NCBI GenBank assembly: GCA_026400395.1
Contig: JAPLPD010000364.1
Coordinates: 1 to 64,000, forward strand
Direction: 5' to 3'
Origin: Alphaproteobacteria bacterium
Lineage (GTDB): Bacteria; Pseudomonadota; Alphaproteobacteria; Rhizobiales; Xanthobacteraceae
DNA: 64,000 bases
The translations under genes were made by a program, and so were the position numbers. A model generated the notes under the pieces. The model did no database searches. It saw nothing but the letters and a program-made list of their open reading frames with translations, and had not been told where the DNA came from. This document shows, in pieces, positions 28,770 through 37,605 of the stretch. Position 1 is the stretch's first letter; each line of letters starts with the position of its first letter.

Positions 28770-28932
28770 CGTGGTCTCCCAAAGCTGATCCGAAGCGCCA
28801 ATGGACACGCGGCGCGTTGGTTTGACAATATACTGGAATTCCTGGCCTGGAATATGCAGCCAAATATGCATGAAGCAGGCCAAGATGCGGATCACAGGCG
28901 GCCCAAGCGATGTTTGCAACTGAAAGCATTCG

Positions 28933-29727
28933 ATGCCTGATCTGATCCGTCTCGAATACCGCAACGTGACGATGCGGTTCACGCAAGGCGCGAGCCGGCT
29001 CACCGCCGTGGAGGGCGTCAGCATCGCCGTGCGCGACGGCGAGGTGGTGTCCCTGATCGGCCCGAGCGGTTGCGGCAAGTCCACCCTGCTCAACATCGGC
29101 TCCGGGCTGACCGCGCCGAGCGAGGGCGAAGCGTTCGTCGACGGCGAGCGCGTCGAAGGGCCGAACGAGCATGTCGCCTTCATGCTGCAGAAGGACCTGC
29201 TGCTGCCGTGGCGGACGGTGGCCGAAAACGTGATGTTCGGGGTGGAAATCCAGGGCGTGCCGGCGGCCGAGCGCCGGCGGCGCGCCAAGTCGCTGCTGGA
29301 GACGCTCAAGCTTGCCGAGTTCTCCGGCCATTACCCGCACCAGCTTTCCGGCGGCATGCGGCAGCGCGTAGCGCTGGCGCGGACGCTCGCGGTCGATCCG
29401 ACCGTTCTGCTGCTCGACGAGCCATTCTCGGCCGTCGATGCGCAAACCCGCATGGTGCTGCAGCGCGAGCTGGCGCAAACGCTCCAGCGGGCCGGCAAGA
29501 CCGCGCTGCTGATCACCCACGATCTGCTGGAGGCGGTCACCCTCTCCGACCGGGTGCTAGTGATGAGCCGCCGCCCGGGCCGCATCATCGACGAAATACC
29601 CATCGAAATTCCCGGACGCGACGATCCGCTGAAGCGGCGGCTGCATCCGAAGGTCGCCGGTTACGTCAACCGGCTGATGGAGCGGCTCGACATCGGCCAT
29701 CTTGAAACAACGGGCGCGCCGGTATGA
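28933..29727 (+). CDS. ABC transporter ATP-binding protein (nitrate/sulfonate/taurine type)
   Basis: LIGPSGCGKSTLLNIGSGL, LSGGMRQRVALARTLAVDPTVLLLDEPFSAVD. Confidence 0.94.
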   Translation: MPDLIRLEYRNVTMRFTQGASRLTAVEGVSIAVRDGEVVSLIGPSGCGKSTLLNIGSGLTAPSEGEAFVDGERVEGPNEHVAFMLQKDLLLPWRTVAENVMFGVEIQGVPAAERRRRAKSLLETLKLAEFSGHYPHQLSGGMRQRVALARTLAVDPTVLLLDEPFSAVDAQTRMVLQRELAQTLQRAGKTALLITHDLLEAVTLSDRVLVMSRRPGRIIDEIPIEIPGRDDPLKRRLHPKVAGYVNRLMERLDIGHLETTGAPV

Positions 29728-30515
29728 ACGGGTCGAACCATTCGCTCGCCATCCGCGGCACCACACTCAGCGTCGCGCTGCTGATCGTATTCCTCACCGC
29801 CTGGCAATGGGGGCCAGGCCTGTTGCGTATCCCGCCGTTCATCATCCCGCCGCTGTCGGCGGTGTTCAACGAAGCGGTGCGCATGTGGAACGTCAGCGGG
29901 CTTGCCTTCCACACCGGCATCACCGCTGCCGAAGTGCTCGCGGGCTTCATCCTCGGCAGCCTGCTCGGCGCCAGCATCGGCTATCTGATCGGCATGTCGC
30001 CGACCGCCGAGTTCGCGCTGTCTCCGTATATTCTGGCGTTACAGATCGCACCCAAGGTGGCGTTCGCGCCGCTGTTCATCCTGTGGATGGGCTTCACCAT
30101 TTATCCGAAGATCCTGGTGGCGATCCTGATCGTGTTCTTTCCGGTGATGGTCAACGTGCTGACCGCCATCCGCACGGTCGATCCGGACCTGATCAACCTC
30201 GCGCGCGCCTTCAAGGCCAAGCGCGCGCAGATTTTCTGGCGGATCGAATTTCCCGCGTCCCTGCCGCCGCTGTTCGCGGGGCTTCGCATCGGATCGACGC
30301 TCGCTGTGGTCGGCGTGGTGGTCGGCGAACTGGTCGGCGGCAATGCCGGGCTCGGCTATCTGCTGTCGTTCGGCGAAGGCCAGGCCAACACCGCGATGGT
30401 GTTCGTGGCAATCGTCATGCTCACCCTGGTCGGCGGCCTCGCCTATCTGCTGGTGATCCTGATCGAACTGCGCGTGCTGCACTATCTGCCCAAGCGCGCG
30501 CAGATGGGATTCTGA
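29724..30515 (+). CDS. ABC transporter permease (nitrate/sulfonate/taurine type)
   Basis: EVLAGFILGSLLGASIGYLIG, ...VVVGELVGGNAGLGYLL; ATGA overlap with the ATPase gene. Confidence 0.93.
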   Translation: MNGSNHSLAIRGTTLSVALLIVFLTAWQWGPGLLRIPPFIIPPLSAVFNEAVRMWNVSGLAFHTGITAAEVLAGFILGSLLGASIGYLIGMSPTAEFALSPYILALQIAPKVAFAPLFILWMGFTIYPKILVAILIVFFPVMVNVLTAIRTVDPDLINLARAFKAKRAQIFWRIEFPASLPPLFAGLRIGSTLAVVGVVVGELVGGNAGLGYLLSFGEGQANTAMVFVAIVMLTLVGGLAYLLVILIELRVLHYLPKRAQMGF

Positions 30516-30564
30516 CAATCAAAAGTCCGGCTGCCGACTGACTCAAATCTTCCGGTTCGGCGGG

Positions 30565-31326
30565 CTAACCCAGCTGTCGCCGCAACATCGGGAAGATGAC
30601 CTCCCAATCGCGGTTGGCGGCGGCCTTATCGAAAATATCCCGGTCCGGCAGCGAATAGCCATGCACCGTCCGCGGGTGAACGTTGACGCGGTATTTCACG
30701 TCCTTGCAACCGGCGAATAGCTTACCCAAGGTCTCGATGGTGGCCGGCGGCGCCAGATCGTCCTTCTCGGCGAAACCGCAGTAGATTTCGCCGCGCATCT
30801 TGCCGACCGAAAGATGCGGCGAGTCCGGCTTGTCGTTCACCAGCCGCGTTCCGTGCATGCTGGCGTTGGCGCGGAACTGATCGGGAAATTCAGCGGCCGC
30901 CGCCACCGCCAGCCGCCCGCCCAGGCAGTAGCCCATGGTGCCCTTCGGACCTTCGCGCACCGGTTCGCCGCCAAGAAACTTCAGCACCGCGGCAATGTCG
31001 GCCATCGCCATGCGGTCGGTGACCTGCGCCATGTTGGCGTGCAGTTCGCTCTGCACTTCCTTCGGCAACGACAGCAGCGATCGCATCCGCCCCCTGTCGT
31101 CGCGGTACTCGAAGCGGACCTTGCCGCGCCGGTACCAGAAATTCGGCAGCGTGACGTGATAACCAACGGCGGCGACGCGGCGGGCCACATCGTACAACTC
31201 CTCGCGCAGGCCCCAAATGTCCATCAGCACGAAAACGGACGGGAACGGGCCGCCCTCCTCCGGATGCACGACAAAGCTGTCCATCCGCCCGTCGGCGGTC
31301 CGGATATCGATATGCTTTTCGATCAT
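30565..31326 (-). CDS. Dienelactone hydrolase family protein
   Basis: MGYCLGGRLAVAAAAEFP (Cys elbow), GFAEKDDLAP, RTVHGYSLPDR. Confidence 0.9.
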   Translation of the reverse strand: MIEKHIDIRTADGRMDSFVVHPEEGGPFPSVFVLMDIWGLREELYDVARRVAAVGYHVTLPNFWYRRGKVRFEYRDDRGRMRSLLSLPKEVQSELHANMAQVTDRMAMADIAAVLKFLGGEPVREGPKGTMGYCLGGRLAVAAAAEFPDQFRANASMHGTRLVNDKPDSPHLSVGKMRGEIYCGFAEKDDLAPPATIETLGKLFAGCKDVKYRVNVHPRTVHGYSLPDRDIFDKAAANRDWEVIFPMLRRQLG

Positions 31327-32285
31327 TGCAGTTTGATGTCCGCGCTTTTAACGATGGGACCCCACAGGGCCTTTTCCTGGTTCATTCGTTCGGTCAGGCG
31401 CTCGGGCGGCCCGCCGATGGTGCGGGCGCCGAGTACGGCAAACTGCTTCTTTGCCTCGGCGGTCTTGAGGAACGCATCGAGAATGCGGTTGATCCTGGCG
31501 ACGATCTCGGGCGGCACGCCCGCCGGCGAGGCAAGCCCGGTGAACGTGCCAGACGCCACATCGGCCACACCACTCTCGCGCGCGGTTGGAACGCCGGGCA
31601 GAAAATCGACCCGTTCATCGGAGGTCACGGCGATGGGTTTGGCGGTGCTCACCTGCGGGATGTAGGCCGGGATGCCGGCATCGATCTCGCCCCCGAGCAC
31701 CGCGGTCACGATCGGCAATGCGCCGCGATAGGCCACCGGCACAACGTTGATCCCTGCGACGCTGGCGAACCAGATCGCTGTCAAATGAGCGCCGGTACCG
31801 ACGCCGGGATGCCCCATCGTCAGGCCGTCCTTTTTCTGCTTGGCGAGCGCGACCATATCCTTGAGGTCTTTCACCGGAGAGTTGGGATTGACGATAAAGA
31901 CCTGAGGCACGTCGCTGATCAGCGAGATCGGCGTGAAGTCGGTGTCCGGATCGTAGGGCAGCGAAGCATAGAGCATCTTGTTGAGAACCGACGGCCCGTT
32001 CGCCGTCACCAGCAAGGTGTAACCGTCCGGTTTGGCCTTCGCCACAGCCACCGCGCCGATGGAGCCGCCCGCCCCGCCCTTGCTTTCGATGATGAACTGC
32101 TGCCCGAGTTTCTCCGACAACTCACGGCCAAACACGCGCGCGGCCTGATCGATGTTGCCGCCGGGTGCGTAGGGCACCACCATCGTCACCGGGCGCGTCG
32201 GCCAGTCCTGCGCGAATGCACCACCGCAGCAACCGATGCTCGCGGCAAGCGCCGCTGCGTAAACGTGCCAGTACCGGCTGTTCAT
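31323..32285 (-). CDS. TctC/Bug-family substrate-binding protein
   Basis: WPTRPVTMVVPYAPGGNIDQAAR, FIIESKGGAGGSIGAVAVAKAKPDGYTLL. Confidence 0.94.
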   Translation of the reverse strand: MNSRYWHVYAAALAASIGCCGGAFAQDWPTRPVTMVVPYAPGGNIDQAARVFGRELSEKLGQQFIIESKGGAGGSIGAVAVAKAKPDGYTLLVTANGPSVLNKMLYASLPYDPDTDFTPISLISDVPQVFIVNPNSPVKDLKDMVALAKQKKDGLTMGHPGVGTGAHLTAIWFASVAGINVVPVAYRGALPIVTAVLGGEIDAGIPAYIPQVSTAKPIAVTSDERVDFLPGVPTARESGVADVASGTFTGLASPAGVPPEIVARINRILDAFLKTAEAKKQFAVLGARTIGGPPERLTERMNQEKALWGPIVKSADIKLQ

Positions 32286-32345
32286 GCTCCCTCCCGATTT
32301 TTTACAATCCTGGCATTGGCCAGGGCGCGGCACAATCGGGGCGCG

Positions 32346-33665
32346 TCAGCCGCCGAGCAATCGGGGAAGCCAGGTCGCCAGCGCGGGAACGAAAAACACG
32401 ATGGCGAGGACCAGCAGGCCAAACCCGACATAGGGCAACGCCGCCCGGAACACATCGTTCATGGCGATGCCGGGCGGCGCGACGCCCTTCATCGTGAACA
32501 GCAGCAGGCCGAACGGTGGCGTCAGCAGGCCAAGCTGCATGCACATCAGGAACAACACACCGAACCAGACCGGATCGACGCCCAATTGCTGAACCAGCGG
32601 CATGAAGAACGGCAGCGTGATCAGCATCATCGACACCTGATCGACGAAGCAGCCGAGGAACAGCAGGATCGCCATCATGCCGAGCAGAATGACGGTGGCG
32701 GACAAGCCCTGCGCCGAAACCAGTCCAACGATGCCGTTGGTGGCGCCGGAGAAGCTCAGCACCTGCGAGAACGTCGTCGCGCCGATGATGATGAACAGGA
32801 TGGTGCCGGACACCGCGACCGTGCCGGTGAGCGCCTTCATCAGTGCCGCCCAGGTGAGGCTGCGGTACAGCATCGCGGCGACAATGGTGCCGGATGCACC
32901 GAGCGCCGCGGCCTCGGTCGGGGTCGCCCAGCCGGCGGTCATCGCGCCGATTACCATGCCAAAGATCAGAACCAGCGGCAGCACATGAACGAAAAACGGG
33001 CCCCAGCGTTTGACGCCGGACGGCACCTCCATCAGCGCCTCTTCCGGCGCCAGCGAAGGATCGAACCACGCGCGCAGGATGATGTAGCCGATGAACAGCA
33101 CGCTCAGGATCAGGCCCGGCACGATGCCGCCAATCAGCAGCCCCGAAATCGAGATACCGGCGAGGCTGCCGAGTAGCACCGCCAGCGCCGATGGCGGGAT
33201 CAGCATATCGACGCCGCCGATGCCCATGATCGGCCCCATCGCCAGCTTCTTGTCGTAGCCGCGCTCCAGCATGGTGGGCAGCATCAGGCTGCCGAGTAGC
33301 GCCGTGGTGGCGATGGTCGAGCCGGAAATCGCCGAGAACACCGTCCCGGCGACGATGGCGATCACCGCGAGACGGCCGGGCACCCGGCGGATCATAAGCG
33401 AAAACGCGTCGATCGTTTTCAGAGCTACGCCCGAATGAAACAACACCTCGCCCATCAGCACGAAGAACGGGATCGGCGTCAGCGAGAAACTCGTTACCGA
33501 TTGCACCGCATTGCGGGTGAGTTGCGCCAGCCCCTGCTCGCCGCCGAGGAACAGCAGCGCGGCGACAATGTTGATGGCAAGGAAACCGAACGCTACCGAC
33601 AACCCAAGGCTCATCAGCGCGACCAGGCCGCCGAACATCAGGGTGCTGGCTTCGACCCAGCCCAT
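32346..33665 (-). CDS. dctM: TRAP transporter large permease (DctM-like)
   Basis: Multi-TM; ISGSTIATTALLGSLMLPTMLERGYDKKLAMGPIMGIGGVDMLIPPS. Confidence 0.94.
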   Translation of the reverse strand: MGWVEASTLMFGGLVALMSLGLSVAFGFLAINIVAALLFLGGEQGLAQLTRNAVQSVTSFSLTPIPFFVLMGEVLFHSGVALKTIDAFSLMIRRVPGRLAVIAIVAGTVFSAISGSTIATTALLGSLMLPTMLERGYDKKLAMGPIMGIGGVDMLIPPSALAVLLGSLAGISISGLLIGGIVPGLILSVLFIGYIILRAWFDPSLAPEEALMEVPSGVKRWGPFFVHVLPLVLIFGMVIGAMTAGWATPTEAAALGASGTIVAAMLYRSLTWAALMKALTGTVAVSGTILFIIIGATTFSQVLSFSGATNGIVGLVSAQGLSATVILLGMMAILLFLGCFVDQVSMMLITLPFFMPLVQQLGVDPVWFGVLFLMCMQLGLLTPPFGLLLFTMKGVAPPGIAMNDVFRAALPYVGFGLLVLAIVFFVPALATWLPRLLGG

Positions 33666-34181
33666 CTATCCAACCGAGGTTGCTTCAACGCGGCGGCCTG
33701 GCTCGCTGTGGATGAGCCGGTCGAAGCGGAAAGCGAATGCGGCGGCCAGCAGCGCGAAGCAGGCCGGCAGCGGCCACAGCAGCCACCATTCCGGAAACAC
33801 CAGGCTTTTGATGGTGATCGAATTGAGCATAGCGCTGTCGATGGTCATCTTGAGGCCGTAGCGCAGCATCACCAGGCAAACGACGAAGCCGAGCACATCG
33901 GACGCGGCTTCCATCAGCCATGCCACGCGGACCGGAACGAGCGTCAGCACAAGGTCGATCCGCACGTGCTGGCCACGGCGCAGCAGCCAAGGCGCGGTGA
34001 GCAGCGTGACCACGTAGAGCGCGTATTCGGAAACCTCGTTGCTCCACGGAAAGCCCGTACGCGTCAGGTTGCGCAGGAGGATGTCGGCGGTGACCATGAT
34101 GACCATGACCAGCAGCGTCAATGCCGCGAGAATCGCGAGCGCGTTGAGCAACTTGCCGAAGGCGTCTGAGAGTTTGGCCAT
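33666..34181 (-). CDS. dctQ: TRAP transporter small permease (DctQ-like)
   Basis: Four-TM protein, ADILLRNLTRTGFPWSNEVSEYALYVVTLL; adjacent to dctM. Confidence 0.9.
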   Translation of the reverse strand: MAKLSDAFGKLLNALAILAALTLLVMVIMVTADILLRNLTRTGFPWSNEVSEYALYVVTLLTAPWLLRRGQHVRIDLVLTLVPVRVAWLMEAASDVLGFVVCLVMLRYGLKMTIDSAMLNSITIKSLVFPEWWLLWPLPACFALLAAAFAFRFDRLIHSEPGRRVEATSVG

Positions 34182-34203
34182 GAAATGCGACGATCTGTCC
34201 GTG

Positions 34204-34309
34204 GTCATTCCGGGGCGCGCCGGAAGGCGCGAACCCGGAATCCAGAGCCATAGTGAAAAAAGGGCGCTCTGGATTCCGGGCTCGCCGCTTCACGGCGCCC
34301 CGGAATGAC
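34204..34309. repeat. REP-like intergenic inverted repeat (variant A)
   Basis: GTCATTCCGGGGCGCGCC...ACCCGGAATCCAGAG / CTCTGGATTCCGGGCTCGCC...GGCGCCCCGGAATGAC imperfect palindrome of about 106 bp; same family as 44786..44888. Confidence 0.92.
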
Positions 34310-34314
34310 GAACT

Positions 34315-35271
34315 TTACTTCTCAGCCAGCGCACGAAGCTTGGCGCCATTCTCCGGTGCCTTCTTGATCACCGAGGCCCAGCCCACCTCGTTGGCCTTCG
34401 CCAGAAACGCCTTGCTGTCCACCGCGCTGAACTCGATCGGCGCGATGCCGGCCTTGGTCTGCCTCTCGCGCTCGGACTTGATCAAATCGTCGTTCTCGCT
34501 TTCGAGCGCTTCCAGCCAGATCGCCGCGTCATCGAGCACCTTCTTTTGCTCTGCGTTCAGGCTGTTCCAGGTATCGAGGTTGACCAGCACGCCGACCTCG
34601 ACGCTGTAGAACGCCGGCTCCATCCGGAACTTGGTGACCTTCTCCCAGCCGAGGTCGAAGATGCCGGTGACCCGCCAGCCGTAGCCATCGACAACACCAC
34701 GCTCGAGCGCGGTGTAGACCTCGCCCGGCGCGGTGGTCACTGTGGTGCCGCCCATCGCCTCGACGATATCCTTGTAGACCGGCGTCACGCGAATCTTCAG
34801 GCCGGTGAAGTCGAGCTTATCGATCTTCTTGTTCATGTAGATGTGGAACGGCACGTTGTGGAACTGCCGCGCCAGGTAGTGCGCATTGAGCTTCTGGTTG
34901 TGAAGCTGCTCGATCAGGGCAAAGGTGCCGTCCTTGCGCTGCGCGGAGCCGGGCTTGCTGATGAGCTTCAGCGCGTCCGCCTCCGGCATCAGGTTGGTGT
35001 AAAACGCGCCTGTCACGTTCGCGATGTCTACCACTTTGGTGCGGACGGCGTTGCCGACTTCGAACGGAGGCATCGCACGCGGGCCGCCGATGTAGTTGAT
35101 CTGCACCTTGCCCTTGCCGTCGGCGTTCACCTTTTCGATGAAGCGCTCGAAGTTCTTCGAGAACTGGGTCTTTTCAGCAAAAGACGTGACCGCCTTGAGT
35201 GTGACCTCCTGGGCCTGACCAGCGCCCGCGGCACATGCCAGCAGACCGGCGAGCAACAAGACTTTTTTCAT
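34315..35271 (-). CDS. dctP: TRAP transporter substrate-binding protein (DctP-like)
   Basis: Signal peptide MKKVLLLAGLLACAAGAGQAQ; VTLKAVTSFAEKTQFSKNFERFIEKVNADGKGKVQINYIGG. Confidence 0.92.
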   Translation of the reverse strand: MKKVLLLAGLLACAAGAGQAQEVTLKAVTSFAEKTQFSKNFERFIEKVNADGKGKVQINYIGGPRAMPPFEVGNAVRTKVVDIANVTGAFYTNLMPEADALKLISKPGSAQRKDGTFALIEQLHNQKLNAHYLARQFHNVPFHIYMNKKIDKLDFTGLKIRVTPVYKDIVEAMGGTTVTTAPGEVYTALERGVVDGYGWRVTGIFDLGWEKVTKFRMEPAFYSVEVGVLVNLDTWNSLNAEQKKVLDDAAIWLEALESENDDLIKSERERQTKAGIAPIEFSAVDSKAFLAKANEVGWASVIKKAPENGAKLRALAEK

Positions 35272-35450
35272 ATGGTCCCCCATGTCGGCCGCCGTCCGGC
35301 CAGCGGTGCCGCCATGATAGTTGAGGCTTAAAGCACCTAGAAGCCCAACCACGCGCCAATTTGAGCCAAACACGCGGCAATTCGCACTTTGGAACGCTTC
35401 CGATCCCCTACACCACTGAATATAATGGGATTCCGAGATCGCGAGGGCTC

Positions 35451-37601
35451 ATGGCGGAACGCTCGTTCAGGGACGAGGTCGAAAAGCTCAAACTGGGCGA
35501 CGGGGCGGAATTCCACGGCGAGGGCATCCTGGCCGTCACCAAGGCCCTGCTGCAATCGGGTGTGTCCTATGTGGCGGGCTACCAGGGCGCCCCAATCTCG
35601 CACCTGATGGACGTGCTGGCGGACGCCAATGAGATCCTCGAAGGGCTCGGCGTCCACTTCGAAAACTCGGCGAGCGAGGCAACCGCCGCGGCCACCCTTG
35701 CCGCCTCGGTCAACTATCCGCTGCGCGGCGCGGTCACCTTCAAATCCACAGTCGGCACCAACGTCGCCTCCGACGCGCTCGCAAACCTCGCCTCCGGCGG
35801 CGTCACCGGCGGGGCGCTCATCATCATCGGCGAGGACTACGGCGAAGGCTCCTCGATCATGCAGGAGCGCGTGCATGCTTTCGCCATGAAATCGCAGATG
35901 TGGCTGCTCGACCCGCGGCCGAACCTGCCGTCGATCGTCAACGCTGTAGAGATGAGCTTCGAGCTGTCCGAGGCGTCGAACACGCCAGTGATGCTGATGC
36001 TGCGCATCCGCGCCTGCCACGTCTATGGCCGCTTCACCGCCAAGGCCAACAAGCGGCCGGAGTTCGGCCTCGCCGACGCACTGGAAAATCCGCGCCGGGA
36101 CCTGTCCCGCATCGCCATGCCGCCGATGACCTACATCCACGAGAAGGACAAGTGGGAGAAGCGCTGGCCCGACGCGGTCAAATTTGTCGAAGACCGGCGG
36201 CTCAACGAGTTCTTTGACGGCGACGCCAACGACATCGGCATCGTAATGCAGGGCGGCCTGTATAACACCACGATCCGCGCGCTGATGCTCAACAAGCTGG
36301 CGGACGCTTTCGGCGACAGCAAGATTCCGCTTTACGTGATGAACGTCACCTATCCGCTGGTCGACAAGGAGTTCGTCCGCTTCTGCGCCGGCAAAAAGGC
36401 CATTCTGATTGTCGAGGAAGGCCAGCCCGACTACATCGAGCAGGCGGTGAACACGATCCTGCGCCGCGCCGATATACAAACCCGGGTGTATGGCAAGGAT
36501 GTGCTGCCGATGGCCGGTGAATACACCGGCGGCGTGGTGCGCGACGGCATCCGCAAATTCATTGAGAAGACACGCCCGGACCTGCTACCCGCCGGCGCTC
36601 CCATCTCCGACGCTCCGCTGAAGCAACGCGAGAGCAAGGCCGCCGCCCTGGTGGCCACCGATGTCCACGGCCGGCCACCGTCGTTCTGCACCGGCTGTCC
36701 GGAGCGGCCGATCTTCGCGGCGATGAAGCTCGTCGAGCGCGAACTGGGCCCGCACCACGTCAGCGCCGATATCGGCTGCCATCTGTTCTCGATCTTCCCG
36801 CCGTTCAATGTCGGCGCCACCACCATGGGCTACGGCCTCGGCGCGGCGGGTGCTTCGGCGCTCAACGTCAAGGCCGGCAAGCGCGCCATCGCGATGATGG
36901 GCGACGGCGGATTCTGGCACAACGGCTTGACCAGCGGCGTCGGCAATGCGGTGTTCAACAAAAGCGACAACGTCCTTATCATCGTCGATAACGGCTATTC
37001 CGCCGCCACCGGCGGCCAGGACATCCCCTCCTCGTTCCATCCGCACGCCAGCCGCGGCACGCAGAACTCCATCGAGAAGGCGGTGCGCGGCGTCGGCGTC
37101 ACCTGGGCCAAGACGATCGACCACACCTACGACGTCGCGCTGATGCGCGACACCTTGCGCGAGGCGCTCACCACCGAGGAAGAAGGCCCGAAGGTCATCA
37201 TCGCGCACTCCGAATGCATGCTGAACAAGCAGCGCCGCATGCGGCCGCTGTGGCGGAAAGCCGCCGATCGCGGCGAGCGCGTGGTGCGCGAACGCTTCGG
37301 CGTCGATGCCGACACCTGCACCGGCGATCACTCCTGCATCCGGCTCTCCGGCTGCCCGTCGCTCACCATCGCACCAAATCCCGATCCGCTGCGTCGCGAG
37401 CCGGTGACCAAGGTGATCAACTCATGCGTCGGCTGCGGGTTGTGCGGAGAGGTCAGCCACGCCGCGGTGCTGTGCCCGTCGTTCTACCGGGCCACGCTGA
37501 TCACCAACCCGAGCGGCTGGGACATATTCAAAGATCGCATCCGCACCGCCGTGATCGGCTTCTTCCAGCGGCGCATCGAGCGTCGCCTCGCGGCAGCCTG
37601 A
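35451..37601 (+). CDS. iorA: Indolepyruvate:ferredoxin oxidoreductase, alpha subunit (TPP enzyme with C-terminal Cys clusters)
   Basis: GYQGAPISHLMDVLADANEIL, FCTGCPERPIFAAMK, ADIGCHLFSIFPPF, GDGGFWHNGL; C-terminal CVGCGLCGEVSHAAVLCPSF. Confidence 0.92.
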   Translation: MAERSFRDEVEKLKLGDGAEFHGEGILAVTKALLQSGVSYVAGYQGAPISHLMDVLADANEILEGLGVHFENSASEATAAATLAASVNYPLRGAVTFKSTVGTNVASDALANLASGGVTGGALIIIGEDYGEGSSIMQERVHAFAMKSQMWLLDPRPNLPSIVNAVEMSFELSEASNTPVMLMLRIRACHVYGRFTAKANKRPEFGLADALENPRRDLSRIAMPPMTYIHEKDKWEKRWPDAVKFVEDRRLNEFFDGDANDIGIVMQGGLYNTTIRALMLNKLADAFGDSKIPLYVMNVTYPLVDKEFVRFCAGKKAILIVEEGQPDYIEQAVNTILRRADIQTRVYGKDVLPMAGEYTGGVVRDGIRKFIEKTRPDLLPAGAPISDAPLKQRESKAAALVATDVHGRPPSFCTGCPERPIFAAMKLVERELGPHHVSADIGCHLFSIFPPFNVGATTMGYGLGAAGASALNVKAGKRAIAMMGDGGFWHNGLTSGVGNAVFNKSDNVLIIVDNGYSAATGGQDIPSSFHPHASRGTQNSIEKAVRGVGVTWAKTIDHTYDVALMRDTLREALTTEEEGPKVIIAHSECMLNKQRRMRPLWRKAADRGERVVRERFGVDADTCTGDHSCIRLSGCPSLTIAPNPDPLRREPVTKVINSCVGCGLCGEVSHAAVLCPSFYRATLITNPSGWDIFKDRIRTAVIGFFQRRIERRLAAA

Positions 37602-37605
37602 CCCG

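Noticed and set aside
31326-33176. 616-aa plus-strand ORF
   Set aside because: Antisense to tctC and dctM; composition (HRRQRRDQHH...) is a GC-skew shadow ORF.
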